Shown here: one piece after another, positions 52,082 to 62,906 of the stretch
Numbering within the stretch: the first letter of the stretch is position 1
Layout of the letters: each line of letters begins with the position of its first letter
DNA from: Wolbachia endosymbiont of Ctenocephalides felis wCfeF
GTDB lineage: Bacteria; Pseudomonadota; Alphaproteobacteria; Rickettsiales; Anaplasmataceae
DNA length: 64,000 nucleotides
Reading direction: 5' to 3'
Assembly: GCA_028571325.1 (NCBI GenBank)
Contig: CP116767.1
Span: 773,150 to 837,149, forward strand
Translations under genes and position numbers: made by a program
The notes under the pieces: model-generated
Database searches by the model: none
Told to the model about the DNA's origin: nothing
Seen by the model: the letters and a program-made list of their open reading frames with translations, nothing else

Positions 52082-55000
52082 TCACTCATTTCCCCTTTCT
52101 TCTTTCTTGTCTTCAGCTCCAGGACTCCCTGCTTCATCAGAACTTTTTCCAGAACTTCCTGTTTTGTCTGGTTGCTTTGGCGTTCCAGGCGATGCTACCT
52201 CTCGACCTTTTTTTTTCTTACCTTCAGGTCCCCCTGAATCTTTTTTAGAACCTTGCTCTGGTGTTTCAGATTGCGTCTCAAGCAACTTGTACTCAATTTG
52301 TGCTCGATCTTTACCCATTTCATGTTTGATGCTCTTTATCTTACTCTGAGTTGCATCATCAAGTCCAACAGTTGACAGCATAGCTTGTGATGCGCTGCTA
52401 GCAACACCACCAACACTGCCAGCGATCCCAAAACCAGCACTAAATATTGCTTGTGCCATAGTTTCTGATGCGGAAACAAAAACTTCCATTGCTTTGGCAA
52501 TAATGAAGTATATAATTGCCTGGATTAGGTCTATAGGTAATGCTGCAAAGTGCCCACCAGTTTTCGTTCCATCACTTAATGCAACATCAACACTAGTGCC
52601 AGGACTATATCCAAGAGGCAGTATGGATTTCATGAGACAGAAATCATAGGACAAGAAATTTATACTAATTAAACATTGATAGCATGCAGAGAAATTTGTG
52701 AGGTTATACAAAACTGCATACATCAATTGATTCAAAATTGATAAAGATGAAAATAAAATCATCGGCTGTACTGCAACATGAGCAAGTGTTTTTATCCAGT
52801 TATCAAACAGGGACTTAGTCTGCTGAAATAAGATAAACACGATAAATAAAGGTGTTAATGACAGCAAAAACGCTACTAGGACAGTAGATATCACATATCT
52901 AAATGTAGCGCTAATAATACATTTTAAGAACATAAAACTAGCATGAAGTATTATCAAAAAAGCGATAAAACCAAAAGGACCAGCGAATATCAACGATAAA
53001 AACTTCAACCATGTTTCTCCTGTGAGTAATATTCCTGCTGTTAAATCTAAGAACGCAAATCTTTTACCTCCTTCTCCTATGTAACCAGAAAAACTATCTA
53101 CTAAATGAGTGCTACCATCCATAAAAAGTTTGGATAAAGTTGTGCCAAAGAGTTCCCAGCTCTTATCGCTAAAGGCAAAAGCTATAAATGCTATCTTCAT
53201 CATCCTTACAATAAAGTCAAATTTACTTAGCTGTATCATTCCAAGCATATAGCCAACAACAGTAAATATAATATATAGGGTAAGTAAAGCTCTTACCCCT
53301 TGAAGAAGACCTTTTGCATACCCTTTGTATAAATCTTTGACGCTATCCCCAATTACATCTTTTTTTATAAAGTCAAATACCTTGTTTACATTTGATGAAA
53401 CGAAATCGTTAATCTTTCTTTTGACAAACAAGGTTATATTATACTCATTATTTTCATAATATTTGCCTTTTTTGTCTGTAATATCTTCTTTTTCTACGTT
53501 ACTTACATCGATACCGAAATATATCTTCTTAGATTCTCCATCCTGAAAATGTTCTCCGCTTATTACATCTAATGTAGTATACTCATCTTTTCCATTTACT
53601 TTTTTTCTTACTCCTACTACTTTGAAATCACTAGTTCCCACGCCATTCAAATCTTTAGGTGGCTCATTACCTAAATACATATACAGTTTCTCGCCGTTAA
53701 TGTATTTACATGATCTGGTTACTTCAACATGGTACCCACCCCTATCAACTCCATAGTAACCATAGTCTGCAATAGCGAGCATTACATTACTACCAGACTT
53801 CACATTTTCATTTACTTCATAATCATGATTTAATTTTAAGGAAAAATCTTCAAAATCGTTACTGGTTTTTGAACACTTATACTCTTGATTACCATTTTCA
53901 CCTGCACCCTTTTCTTTTGGAAGACATTGAGCACCCTTAGCACCACCGTTTTTGTTGTCAGAACCGCCAATTTTTGCAACAAGAGCTTCAGCCCAGAAGA
54001 TATTTTCGATGTCTTCTTCGCCGGTTGATGTAAAACCAGTGCTACCTTTATTTTCTTTAATCTCCTTGAGCTTATCTTCAACCTCTTTAAGGTGCGAATA
54101 CATGTCGCATTTATACTCTTTTTTATTTCCTTTATTTTTTTTATCGTACTTCTCATATCTTATAGAAGAGACACAGTTCCGGTTTCCTTTTTTACGCAAA
54201 CCAGCATTGAATATACCTTCTTTGGTGTAACATATATTTTGGTAGTAACAATTAAGCTCATAAGAGCTGTACTTTTTCACCTTGTTAAACTCGCAGTTTT
54301 TTCCGTTACATAATTCATTCAGTCCCACTCTTGTTCGTTGCAAATCTAACAACGCACCATTTACCCATGGTTCGTCGTCCTTAATGAAATTTTTATTAAA
54401 ATGCACTTTATTATCATATGGAGTGTAGCCGTTACCAACTAGCACTTTTCTTTTTTCTATGTCCTCTTTATTGAGATTAGGAAATTTTACTGCAGTTCTT
54501 TTGCCATTGCTTCCACAAAAGAACGTTCCTCCATTGAGCATTTCTTTTATTGTAGCTCTGTCTTTGTCATCTTCTTTTTCAGTTCTGTAACAATTGTCAT
54601 CAAAGCTGATGCCTTTTCCTTCTGGATTATCATAATCAATTGGTATCTCTCTGGGAACCAAGCTAAAGCTTAACTTATTACCAGGATCTACTTTAATTCC
54701 AGTGTCTACATAACGCCTCTTGCTATAGGACTGACTGTTTCCAAAACCTATATCCCCACACACTTCTTGTTCATCAAGACCAGAATTATCAACTAACTCG
54801 CTACTATAATTTGGTATTGAACCATCGGCACAAAATACAGCAGGAACAAGTACTTTTCTTGGATTTTTGTCTTCTTTATGGGGGCAAAAATTTACTGATC
54901 CACCAAGGGTAAATTTGATTTTCTCATCATCCTTACTGATTACTTGACCAGAGTCAACCCAATGAATTTTAACTCCTTCGTCAGCTTTACGAACTGGAAC

Positions 55001-55111
55001 ATTCACGTTAACACTAGTATTTCTGCTTTGCAGTCCAGGCTCGACACAATCCATGTTACAACCAGTGATTGCAAGGTACAGTATCAATAATAGTGATCTT
55101 TTACTTATCAT
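52082..55111 (-). CDS. type IV secretion protein VirB6, third paralogue
   Basis: A 1009-residue VirB6 paralogue. The N-terminus SLLLILYLAITGCNMDC holds a lipobox (Cys18); residues up to about 590 form a large extracytoplasmic domain with many Cys pairs; hydrophobic helices lie between about 610 and 880; the tail is low-complexity (EQGSKKDSGGPEGKKKKG). Its ATG overlaps the stop of the previous virB6 by 4 bp. A 71 bp gap separates it from the fourth copy. Confidence 0.93.
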   Translation of the reverse strand: MISKRSLLLILYLAITGCNMDCVEPGLQSRNTSVNVNVPVRKADEGVKIHWVDSGQVISKDDEKIKFTLGGSVNFCPHKEDKNPRKVLVPAVFCADGSIPNYSSELVDNSGLDEQEVCGDIGFGNSQSYSKRRYVDTGIKVDPGNKLSFSLVPREIPIDYDNPEGKGISFDDNCYRTEKEDDKDRATIKEMLNGGTFFCGSNGKRTAVKFPNLNKEDIEKRKVLVGNGYTPYDNKVHFNKNFIKDDEPWVNGALLDLQRTRVGLNELCNGKNCEFNKVKKYSSYELNCYYQNICYTKEGIFNAGLRKKGNRNCVSSIRYEKYDKKNKGNKKEYKCDMYSHLKEVEDKLKEIKENKGSTGFTSTGEEDIENIFWAEALVAKIGGSDNKNGGAKGAQCLPKEKGAGENGNQEYKCSKTSNDFEDFSLKLNHDYEVNENVKSGSNVMLAIADYGYYGVDRGGYHVEVTRSCKYINGEKLYMYLGNEPPKDLNGVGTSDFKVVGVRKKVNGKDEYTTLDVISGEHFQDGESKKIYFGIDVSNVEKEDITDKKGKYYENNEYNITLFVKRKINDFVSSNVNKVFDFIKKDVIGDSVKDLYKGYAKGLLQGVRALLTLYIIFTVVGYMLGMIQLSKFDFIVRMMKIAFIAFAFSDKSWELFGTTLSKLFMDGSTHLVDSFSGYIGEGGKRFAFLDLTAGILLTGETWLKFLSLIFAGPFGFIAFLIILHASFMFLKCIISATFRYVISTVLVAFLLSLTPLFIVFILFQQTKSLFDNWIKTLAHVAVQPMILFSSLSILNQLMYAVLYNLTNFSACYQCLISINFLSYDFCLMKSILPLGYSPGTSVDVALSDGTKTGGHFAALPIDLIQAIIYFIIAKAMEVFVSASETMAQAIFSAGFGIAGSVGGVASSASQAMLSTVGLDDATQSKIKSIKHEMGKDRAQIEYKLLETQSETPEQGSKKDSGGPEGKKKKGREVASPGTPKQPDKTGSSGKSSDEAGSPGAEDKKEERGNE

Positions 55112-57510
55112 GGCTTTTGTTGTGGTGGTGGTACTGTTCTTTGAATTGTAGGTATTTGAGGTCCTTTGCTTGATGGTTGAGCACCTCCTCCGCTTCTTGC
55201 TCTTCTGTGAACACTTTCATCATCTAATCCTACTAGTCCCATTAAACTCTGTTGATATTGTCTTCCAGGTTCTTTTCCTTCTTGCACATAAACACCAAAC
55301 AACGAGTCAGATACTCTCGAAGAAGCTTCAACTAAAGCTTTTATAGCATGACCCAAGATAACAAAAGCCATCATAGCGGCGATATTAGGTGTATACTTGG
55401 AAGCATATCCGTAGAAGATGCAAATTTTAAAAATCTTTAGGTCGATATTGAGTATACATGTAGTGCAGACCTCGAAATTAAACACTGAATATATAATATA
55501 ATCCATCACTTGGCTTACTAGTGATATAAAAATTAAAAGCACCACTGGATGAATCGCAAATCTTGCCAAGTTTTTGACCCAACTGTGAAACATCTGTCTA
55601 GTGTATGTAAACAGAAGGCAAATAATAAAGATAGGTGTTAAAGAAAGCAATAACGCAATTATTGCTATAGATGTAACAAAAGAAAACAAGGCATTAAAAA
55701 TAGATAATACCACTATTATTAAGCCCCAAATTACCAAGCAAAAAGATACAATTCCTAGAGGGCCAGAAAATATAAGAGATATTATTAATAAAACTGAATG
55801 TGCTGACAAAAATCTATTCAACGGCAAATCGAGAAATTCAAAAACGTTCGATGTCGTGCCTCTAAAATTTGCTACTTCTATCAACTGTCTTGGAGTGTTG
55901 ATAAAGATAGAAAAAGCATTGTTATAAAAAAAATCCCAGCTATTATCTCGCAACAGTTGGGTAATAATTCCTATCTTTACACATATAATTAAAAACTCAT
56001 ATATAGAAACATGAGTTAAACCAAAAAAGTAATAAAGAGTATACAATACTATATACAATACTAACAGCGATACTATCGTGGATCGAATGGTCTTCGTTCT
56101 ATTTGACGCTACAAAACTTTGATAAAGAGACTTTACAGGACTAGAAGAGTGAGTCATATCTGGATCTTTGTAGCTAGAACCGAAAAATGCAGTTTTTACT
56201 TTCTCATCAAAAAAATTATATATCACACTAAAAGTTCTTGTAGGTGGTTCTTTGGTTGTTAGGTTAATGCTAAACTGACCTTCGTTTTCCTTATAATCGC
56301 AGCCATGGTCTCTTATTCCATAATATATGGTGCCGCTTTTGTCTTTTAGCTTATCTTTCAAGCCTTCCATGTACTCAATATCATGAACTTTACTGATATT
56401 CACAGGTATATCTCCCTGATTTTCACCAGGGTCATGCTCGGGAAACTTATCAGAAACGCGTATGTACAAGCTATTTTCTAGATTAAGAACTCTTGTTACT
56501 CTTATGTTGTAGCCGCCCTTGCCACCATTCCTAAATTTAAATTTCAGTTCCTTATTTTTCTCATAGTTACCTTCCACTTTATTATCATAATTAGTCTGTA
56601 TATTGCCTTGCTCGTGTTCAAGTTTTTCTCCTTGCATTGACACTACTAACGATGGGATATAAGTCTTTATCTCTTCTTTTTCTGCAATCTTTTTAGTGGC
56701 TTTAATGATTTCGCTTGCTTTATCTTCAGCAGCAACTAAAGCGTTATCAAGGCTTTTAATCAAGTTACCATCATCCATAGTATTGGATTCAATTTCAACA
56801 CAATTTTGGCCAGAGTAATAACATGTATTTTTACATGCAAGATTCAGAATATACGTATCCATCTTACTTTTCTGATCGCTTGAAAGCTTGCTGCAGTCTA
56901 TATTTTCTCCCTGCTTTATAGAGTTAATATTCCCAATCTCCTTTCTTCTTTTTTCTTGGTCTGGTTTTGAAAAATCTGAACTCCAGTACTCTTGGCTGGG
57001 TAGCCACTTTGCGCTGCCTATCATGAGTTTGTTAGGACATATCGTGTACTTGTATTCTTCATTTTGCCATATTGCCTGACATTCTTCTCGATTTAAAACA
57101 TGTGCAAAATGCTCCGTCTCTCCTTCACCGCAACTCTCGTCAATTTTTTTATAGGTGACCGTGCCATCATTGTTTTTACACATTTTACTTCCAATGACAC
57201 TAAAGCTTATCGAATCACCTTTTTTAAGCGCAAATGGCAATATAACAGCAACAGGATCTTTCCCAGGCTGAGCTGGTTGAACTGCAAAATCTTCATACCG
57301 CTTAGGGCAAAAGTTAACCTTGCTAGGCACTATACTAATTTCTGTTACTTTTACACTATCTGAGATATGGACACCAGAATCAACCCACTTCTGCTCTGTT
57401 GACACCACGTCTAGTTTTTCGCGCAAGTTTGATAAGCTTTCTGGTTTAATACAGTGATACTCACAACCGGATAATAAAAAGAGTGTCACTATCAACAAAA
57501 ACTTACGCAT
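55108..57510 (-). CDS. type IV secretion protein VirB6, second paralogue
   Basis: An 800-residue VirB6 paralogue. Signal and lipobox at LLIVTLFLLSGCEYHC (Cys16), extracytoplasmic domain to about residue 450, membrane helices from about 480 (STIVSLLVLYIVLYTLYYFF) to 740, and a short Pro/Gln-rich end. The central helices resemble those of the third copy most closely. The mature domain would project into the periplasm. Confidence 0.92.
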   Translation of the reverse strand: MRKFLLIVTLFLLSGCEYHCIKPESLSNLREKLDVVSTEQKWVDSGVHISDSVKVTEISIVPSKVNFCPKRYEDFAVQPAQPGKDPVAVILPFALKKGDSISFSVIGSKMCKNNDGTVTYKKIDESCGEGETEHFAHVLNREECQAIWQNEEYKYTICPNKLMIGSAKWLPSQEYWSSDFSKPDQEKRRKEIGNINSIKQGENIDCSKLSSDQKSKMDTYILNLACKNTCYYSGQNCVEIESNTMDDGNLIKSLDNALVAAEDKASEIIKATKKIAEKEEIKTYIPSLVVSMQGEKLEHEQGNIQTNYDNKVEGNYEKNKELKFKFRNGGKGGYNIRVTRVLNLENSLYIRVSDKFPEHDPGENQGDIPVNISKVHDIEYMEGLKDKLKDKSGTIYYGIRDHGCDYKENEGQFSINLTTKEPPTRTFSVIYNFFDEKVKTAFFGSSYKDPDMTHSSSPVKSLYQSFVASNRTKTIRSTIVSLLVLYIVLYTLYYFFGLTHVSIYEFLIICVKIGIITQLLRDNSWDFFYNNAFSIFINTPRQLIEVANFRGTTSNVFEFLDLPLNRFLSAHSVLLIISLIFSGPLGIVSFCLVIWGLIIVVLSIFNALFSFVTSIAIIALLLSLTPIFIICLLFTYTRQMFHSWVKNLARFAIHPVVLLIFISLVSQVMDYIIYSVFNFEVCTTCILNIDLKIFKICIFYGYASKYTPNIAAMMAFVILGHAIKALVEASSRVSDSLFGVYVQEGKEPGRQYQQSLMGLVGLDDESVHRRARSGGGAQPSSKGPQIPTIQRTVPPPQQKP

Positions 57511-57552
57511 GACTTACCAAGTTTTGGTTACTCAAATTTAAGCATCTGTTAC

Positions 57553-60093
57553 TCACTGTTTAGACCCAGAATCACCACCACCAGTAGACTCACTAGAATT
57601 CATACTCTCTCTAGCCTTATTAGCCTCCTTAGCAGCTCCAGCAGCATCCCCAGATTTAGCTTTACCAATGGCCCCAGCAATAGCTTTACCTGCAGAAAAG
57701 GCCTTTGACATCATTTTGGCAGGTGTATCACCAGAGCCGAGTGCTGCTCTGTAATTACCAGAAAGCTCTGCAGCCATCCCTGGTAGAATATGCAAAAAGT
57801 GATAAAACAGAAGCAATATTAGAGCCAATTTTAGTAATTCCCCGATCGGAGAACTGCCAAATTCCATGTATGTAAAGCTAAATAGACCAAGTACGCTGCT
57901 TTTCTTAAAGCTGTAATTCTGCATCATACATGCAAGAGTACCTTCATTGTTATCACACTCACCGCTTTTCAGTTTGAACCACTGTTTTTTACTACTACCC
58001 GAGTCTTTTATTTTCTCCTCATATTTCCTATCCAGTTCAAAGTTCAAGTTTTTAAAATAGATTTTATCACATGCTATAAACATAAAGGATAAAAACGCAA
58101 AAAGCATAACAGGATATAGACTATAGGTGATCAACTCCCTTATCCACCCATCAAAGTATCCCTTAGTGTGTTGGAATAAAACCATAGGGATGAACAAAGG
58201 TGACAAGATGATTATTACACTCAGAGCAACTAAAGATAAAATAAATACGTAGCATATCCACAAAATAACCATCATCATCATAACAGCCATGAATATGGCA
58301 ACAATAGCTATTAAAATTTGCCCACCGGCAAAAATGATACCGATTATCGAGCCTGCAGCTAACAAGGCAGGAGCAGCACCTAGTAAAATAGCCAATATCC
58401 CTACACTTCCAGTACCAATTTTGCCACCAATCCCATCTAAAGGCGCTCCTAAGTAAAATAGAATTCTACAATCGAGTCTGTCCCAAGGTGCAAGATAACT
58501 GTAAGATATCCTTTTTCCATTACGTGTGTATTCATAATCTGTACCTGCATTGTAATTACATATACCTTTGCTTTCAGATGAGGCTTTGAGCACTATTTCT
58601 GATAGACCATTTGAAAGTTTTGTTAATTCCCCATAGTAATGAGACATAGTATTGCCTGTTGTGAAGTAAATCACTAAGGCAAATTTAATGATCAACATGT
58701 ACATTTCTTGAGGACTGCGAACACCACCAGACATGGCTTTTATAGAAAATAGTATCAAAGCCAGAACTAAAACGGCAGTTACGGTGTTTTTCAGCTTTTT
58801 CTGTGCTACAGATAAGAAACTACCCTTCTTATTTCCATGCTCGTCTTTCAGTAGGTTGCCGCTTGAATCACGACCAGCCACTAAATTATCTAAGGATTCC
58901 TTAATGCATTGCACTATCATAGAAGTTATGGGAACAGGAGCCAATGACTTGCTTCCCGCTTGATTGTAGCAAGCTTCAGAGACATACTGGCTAAAACAAC
59001 TGGCATTATTATAACCTGCAAGAATTTTTCCTTCTTTTTCCTTTTCCCTTATAATGGTTCTGTAATCTTTATCTTTATTTCCAAGTTCGCTAAGATCAAC
59101 CTTATATTCACCTGTACCATCTTTATTTTTGAATAGCATCACAGATTTTTCACACATAGGAGCAATTGGGTCAGGTGGCAATTCTGTGCATCCCATATCA
59201 ACCCCTTGTGGCCAAGGAGTCATTTTAATACCAAGTGTACTAACACTTTCTAACTCCACACACAATCTGCCCATTTTTTTTACTGCCTTGAATGTTGACC
59301 CATGTATGGTTTCGCGCTGTCCAGCTTTCAGAACTTTACACTCTAGGTCGCCATCAACCTTTGGAGACCACCCTTCCTCCCCATATTTAAGCTCTTTCTC
59401 TCTTACGTCGAAGTCTTTTTCTATTTCTTCATATGATTGAAATAACTTGCCAAATGTTAAAGGGTTTCGATGACATATTTCTATATACTCACTATATTGC
59501 GCACCATTTTTTGGCCAGTAATAGTTTTCTCTATTGACATTAACAACGTTCCAATCAGTAAAGTTTAAAATCTCTTTTTCCGTCTGTTTTCCATCTTTTC
59601 CTGATTTTCCTTGTAATGCAGAAAAATATTCATCCTCAGTTTGATAATTTTTATCTGTGTAATCACTATAACTTGTGTCTTTTAATCTAAAGTTTTTATA
59701 TTTCCCATCATGATTGCGTGCAACTGGATGCCTAACAAAACTATGTTGACAAACAACAAGCCCTCCTATAGCTTTCCAGACCCCAATAACTGCAGCTATC
59801 ATTCCGACGACAACAAGAAGGGTAAACAAACCGGCAGAAGAAACGATCAAAACAATGCCAGTAAATATTGCGCCAACAGCAATCGCTATTCCGGCAAGTG
59901 CTGCAGCCGTCTTAAACGCTCCACAATCAGGGTTAGAGGCGCGACTAAAGCTGCCAGTAGAATTAAACCTACTAACGAATTCCGTCTTTTCAGTACCACT
60001 TACCTCATCTGCAAACACTGGATATGAGAGTAAAAAATCGACATTTAATAAAAATATCGCAATTAATAGCAATGACAGCTTAGTCTTAAACAT
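57553..60093 (-). CDS. type IV secretion protein VirB6, first paralogue
   Basis: An 846-residue VirB6 paralogue. It has an ordinary signal peptide (LSLLLIAIFLLNVDFLLSYP then VFADEV), no lipobox, unlike the other three. Two hydrophobic segments follow (about 62-105), then a soluble domain, then the membrane core (about 440-800) with LLLFYHFLHILPGMAAELSG. The tail is Ala/Ser/Gly-rich. Its start overlaps the virB4 stop by 8 bp. Confidence 0.93.
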   Translation of the reverse strand: MFKTKLSLLLIAIFLLNVDFLLSYPVFADEVSGTEKTEFVSRFNSTGSFSRASNPDCGAFKTAAALAGIAIAVGAIFTGIVLIVSSAGLFTLLVVVGMIAAVIGVWKAIGGLVVCQHSFVRHPVARNHDGKYKNFRLKDTSYSDYTDKNYQTEDEYFSALQGKSGKDGKQTEKEILNFTDWNVVNVNRENYYWPKNGAQYSEYIEICHRNPLTFGKLFQSYEEIEKDFDVREKELKYGEEGWSPKVDGDLECKVLKAGQRETIHGSTFKAVKKMGRLCVELESVSTLGIKMTPWPQGVDMGCTELPPDPIAPMCEKSVMLFKNKDGTGEYKVDLSELGNKDKDYRTIIREKEKEGKILAGYNNASCFSQYVSEACYNQAGSKSLAPVPITSMIVQCIKESLDNLVAGRDSSGNLLKDEHGNKKGSFLSVAQKKLKNTVTAVLVLALILFSIKAMSGGVRSPQEMYMLIIKFALVIYFTTGNTMSHYYGELTKLSNGLSEIVLKASSESKGICNYNAGTDYEYTRNGKRISYSYLAPWDRLDCRILFYLGAPLDGIGGKIGTGSVGILAILLGAAPALLAAGSIIGIIFAGGQILIAIVAIFMAVMMMMVILWICYVFILSLVALSVIIILSPLFIPMVLFQHTKGYFDGWIRELITYSLYPVMLFAFLSFMFIACDKIYFKNLNFELDRKYEEKIKDSGSSKKQWFKLKSGECDNNEGTLACMMQNYSFKKSSVLGLFSFTYMEFGSSPIGELLKLALILLLFYHFLHILPGMAAELSGNYRAALGSGDTPAKMMSKAFSAGKAIAGAIGKAKSGDAAGAAKEANKARESMNSSESTGGGDSGSKQ

Positions 60094-62491
60094 TTTTTAC
60101 CTTCTGACAGAATATAGGCAACCATACTTTCGGGTCGTCTCCGACTTCTTTTAGTATATCATGTAACAATAGAACACTTTCTGCACGTCCGGATAACACG
60201 TTGACTATATCATCTAAGCCCTTTAAGTCTATTCTAGCCACAACAGCATTGACTCCTTGCTTTACCAAAAAAAATCTAGTGCTTGGATCTGTGTGTTTAA
60301 TTAGTATGTACTCACGTTCAGTTAACATAAAAACATCCCGATAGACACTAGTAGCTTTCAGATTTGGCAAAAAAATCTGTGTTGCTGTTTGCTGTACAAG
60401 CGTATCACTAATAGCACTTTTACTTGCATCTTCAACACTCTGAGTAGCAAAAATCACAAAAGCATTTAATTTCCTCAGCACTTTCAACCAGTCTTTTATC
60501 TTAGGTGCAAAAACTGGATTATCTATTAACGCCCATGCCTCATCAAGAACAATAATAGATGGAGTGCCATCAAGAGATATACTAATCCTATGAAACAAAT
60601 AAATCAAGACCGGTCCAAGAGCAACGGGGTCTTTGAGCAAGTTAGCCATTTCAAAGCCAAATACCCTTGCTTTTGAAAAATCTAACAAGTCTTCTTTATT
60701 GTCAAATACTGCAGCATGAGAACCATCACCATGCCACATAGATATTGCTCCAGCTAGAGTATCAGGGCCCGCAAGTCCTAAAAATGGCACGAGATTTCTT
60801 AAAAATCTGTCTTCTTTTCTCAATTTAAAATTTCCTTCAATTGCATCATTAATTCGTGCAATATCCTCTGAAGTGAATTTATCGTTGTACACCGAGATTA
60901 AAGATTTTATCCACTCCATCAAAAATGTTCTGTTATCAGGAGTATCGTCAAGTTGTAGAGGATTAAAATTTGTTTTAGTTCTAGGTTCTATTATAGTGTA
61001 GATGCCACCAAGTGCTCTCAAAAAAATCTCTGCACCACGATCTTTATCAAAAAAGAATATTCTTGGAGAAAATTTCATTGCTTGAGCACATAAGAAATTC
61101 ATTAAAACAGTCTTACCAGCACCAGTTGGCCCAATTATCATAGTGTGTCCAACATCCCTTATATGAAAGTTGAAGAAAAATGGGGTGCCAGATGTTGTGT
61201 CAAAAACTGTAACAGCATCTCCCCAGTGGTTATCGAATTTTTTACCAGTAGGATAATTATGTTGGGATGCAAAACCGGCCAAATTAAGACTACTTATTGT
61301 ACCTTTTCTTACTATATAATCGAAATTACCAGGAATTTGTGCCCAAAATGCTGGTTCAAGATTAACTCTCTCACGGATAGGGTAAACACCGCAATTAGAA
61401 AGCTCTGATTCTACCAACGACAAAGCATTATCCAATGATTTAGGGCTTTTCTCTATACATAGGATAGTTAAGTGATGTTCACCAAACGCAATCTTACCGC
61501 TCATTGCGTCATCAAGTGCATGAGAGATTTCTGCTATTTGAGAAATAGCTTTATCTGCAGATTGTATCATCCGATTTTGCTGTATCTGCATTTTTGCAAT
61601 TGCCATTTGCCTATTTGTAAATTGGAAAGACTGTGTGATGATAAATTCATAAGGAAGTTGTAAAAAAGAATCGAGCATACCTGCAGAAGTATTATTTCCA
61701 TACTCTTTGATACTAACTATTCCAGCGTATTTACTTTCATTATGAGTCACAACCTGTATCATCTTACGGCCAAAAAATAACCTATGTACCGGTAAGTATC
61801 TTGATATTTCAGTTTTTAGCGGAAGGAGTGTATTTGTAACAAAGCCGCAGTTTACAATCCTAGATAAAAATTCCATTATTTCACAGAATAGGCCGTTTGG
61901 GGTTTCTTTTACTTCAAGGATTTTAGGTGAGTAATTCCTAAGGCTCGTTACCACACGGTTTGTTGTTTCCTCTAAGTCTTCATAAGTAGCGCGCATATCG
62001 CTTTCCCAAGCATGTTTTGAGGTCACATGTCCGAATTTTTTTAGTAGGTGCGATAAAAATTCTACTCCTTTTGTATCTGCCCTACGAATAATTGTAATGT
62101 ATAAGTCATTAATAAACGATTGCCTTGTTGCGTGTTTTTCTCTCCATTTTAGATTTACGTGGTTAGCAAAAAAGTTCGGCAAATTCTGACTTGCAAATTC
62201 ATCGGAAAAAATGTTTTTCTTACGTCTAATGGTGTGGAAATATAAACTAAATGCCGGGGATGAGATGCTTCTTAGCATCTGATTCCTGATCTTGTTTTGT
62301 ATTACCAAATCTTCATCATCGGCTGTTTCAAATGCGAAGCCATTTAATTTGATAAACTTCACTAACCAGTTTTGCTTTGTTATTAAGGTTGTGCTGTTCC
62401 AGTAACAAGAATACGGTATAAACTCTGCAGCGTGAACCTCCCTGCCCAGAATAGATTTATTCTTCGATTGAATAGCTCTAAATCTCAGCAT
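60086..62491 (-). CDS. virB4: type IV secretion ATPase VirB4
   Basis: An 801-residue cytoplasmic ATPase that powers assembly and transport of the type IV secretion channel. The N-terminal CagE/VirB4 domain covers about 1-400. Walker A GPTGAGKTVLMN lies near residue 454 and Walker B SIIVLDEAWALID near 644-655, with FATQSVEDA after it. Length is typical. It follows virB3 by 9 bp and overlaps the first virB6. Confidence 0.97.
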   Translation of the reverse strand: MLRFRAIQSKNKSILGREVHAAEFIPYSCYWNSTTLITKQNWLVKFIKLNGFAFETADDEDLVIQNKIRNQMLRSISSPAFSLYFHTIRRKKNIFSDEFASQNLPNFFANHVNLKWREKHATRQSFINDLYITIIRRADTKGVEFLSHLLKKFGHVTSKHAWESDMRATYEDLEETTNRVVTSLRNYSPKILEVKETPNGLFCEIMEFLSRIVNCGFVTNTLLPLKTEISRYLPVHRLFFGRKMIQVVTHNESKYAGIVSIKEYGNNTSAGMLDSFLQLPYEFIITQSFQFTNRQMAIAKMQIQQNRMIQSADKAISQIAEISHALDDAMSGKIAFGEHHLTILCIEKSPKSLDNALSLVESELSNCGVYPIRERVNLEPAFWAQIPGNFDYIVRKGTISSLNLAGFASQHNYPTGKKFDNHWGDAVTVFDTTSGTPFFFNFHIRDVGHTMIIGPTGAGKTVLMNFLCAQAMKFSPRIFFFDKDRGAEIFLRALGGIYTIIEPRTKTNFNPLQLDDTPDNRTFLMEWIKSLISVYNDKFTSEDIARINDAIEGNFKLRKEDRFLRNLVPFLGLAGPDTLAGAISMWHGDGSHAAVFDNKEDLLDFSKARVFGFEMANLLKDPVALGPVLIYLFHRISISLDGTPSIIVLDEAWALIDNPVFAPKIKDWLKVLRKLNAFVIFATQSVEDASKSAISDTLVQQTATQIFLPNLKATSVYRDVFMLTEREYILIKHTDPSTRFFLVKQGVNAVVARIDLKGLDDIVNVLSGRAESVLLLHDILKEVGDDPKVWLPIFCQKVKNV

Positions 62492-62500
62492 CGCATGTTT

Positions 62501-62797
62501 TCAAGCAACATCGTAAGAATTGGCTCCGTGATAAAAACGATTTAAACACTTGGAGCATTTTCCTAATTTTACCATAAATAATTCAATAAACAATGGTTCT
62601 TTTGCGGAAGCTATATAACCAAGTCCGTGTATTCCTGGTAGCATCAAGAGAATTATTCTCAGATCATTTGAATTGATGAAAATTAGCATGCAAGTTAGAA
62701 CGTTTAATATTGCAAACATATAACTCACACCAAAAAGCATTGCAGGTCTTGTAAGACCTTTAAACAGTTGATCTGTTTGTATATTACCTGTAGACAT
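62501..62797 (-). CDS. virB3: type IV secretion protein VirB3
   Basis: A 98-residue inner-membrane protein, first gene of the operon. The N-terminal QLFKGLTRPAMLFGVSYMF is the VirB3 signature (xxGLTRPxxxxGV), followed by two hydrophobic helices (about 20-40 and 45-60). VirB3 works with VirB4 at the channel base. The AAGG about 9 bases before the ATG is its ribosome site. The divergent lysS promoter region lies upstream. Confidence 0.94.
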   Translation of the reverse strand: MSTGNIQTDQLFKGLTRPAMLFGVSYMFAILNVLTCMLIFINSNDLRIILLMLPGIHGLGYIASAKEPLFIELFMVKLGKCSKCLNRFYHGANSYDVA

Positions 62798-62857
62798 ATC
62801 CTTGACCTTCTAATTAATAGCTCTAACACTAATACTACATCATTAATTAAAAATCTA

Positions 62858-62885
62858 TTGAAATCAGTAGCACTTTAGGTAAGAT
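62858..62885 (+). promoter_or_regulatory. candidate lysS promoter
   Basis: TTGAAA (62858-62863), 16 bp, TAAGAT (62880-62885), about 22 bp before the start codon. The 109 bp spacer also must hold the virB3 promoter on the other strand. Confidence 0.4.
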
Positions 62886-62906
62886 AAGATAAGTAATTTG
62901 ACCCTA

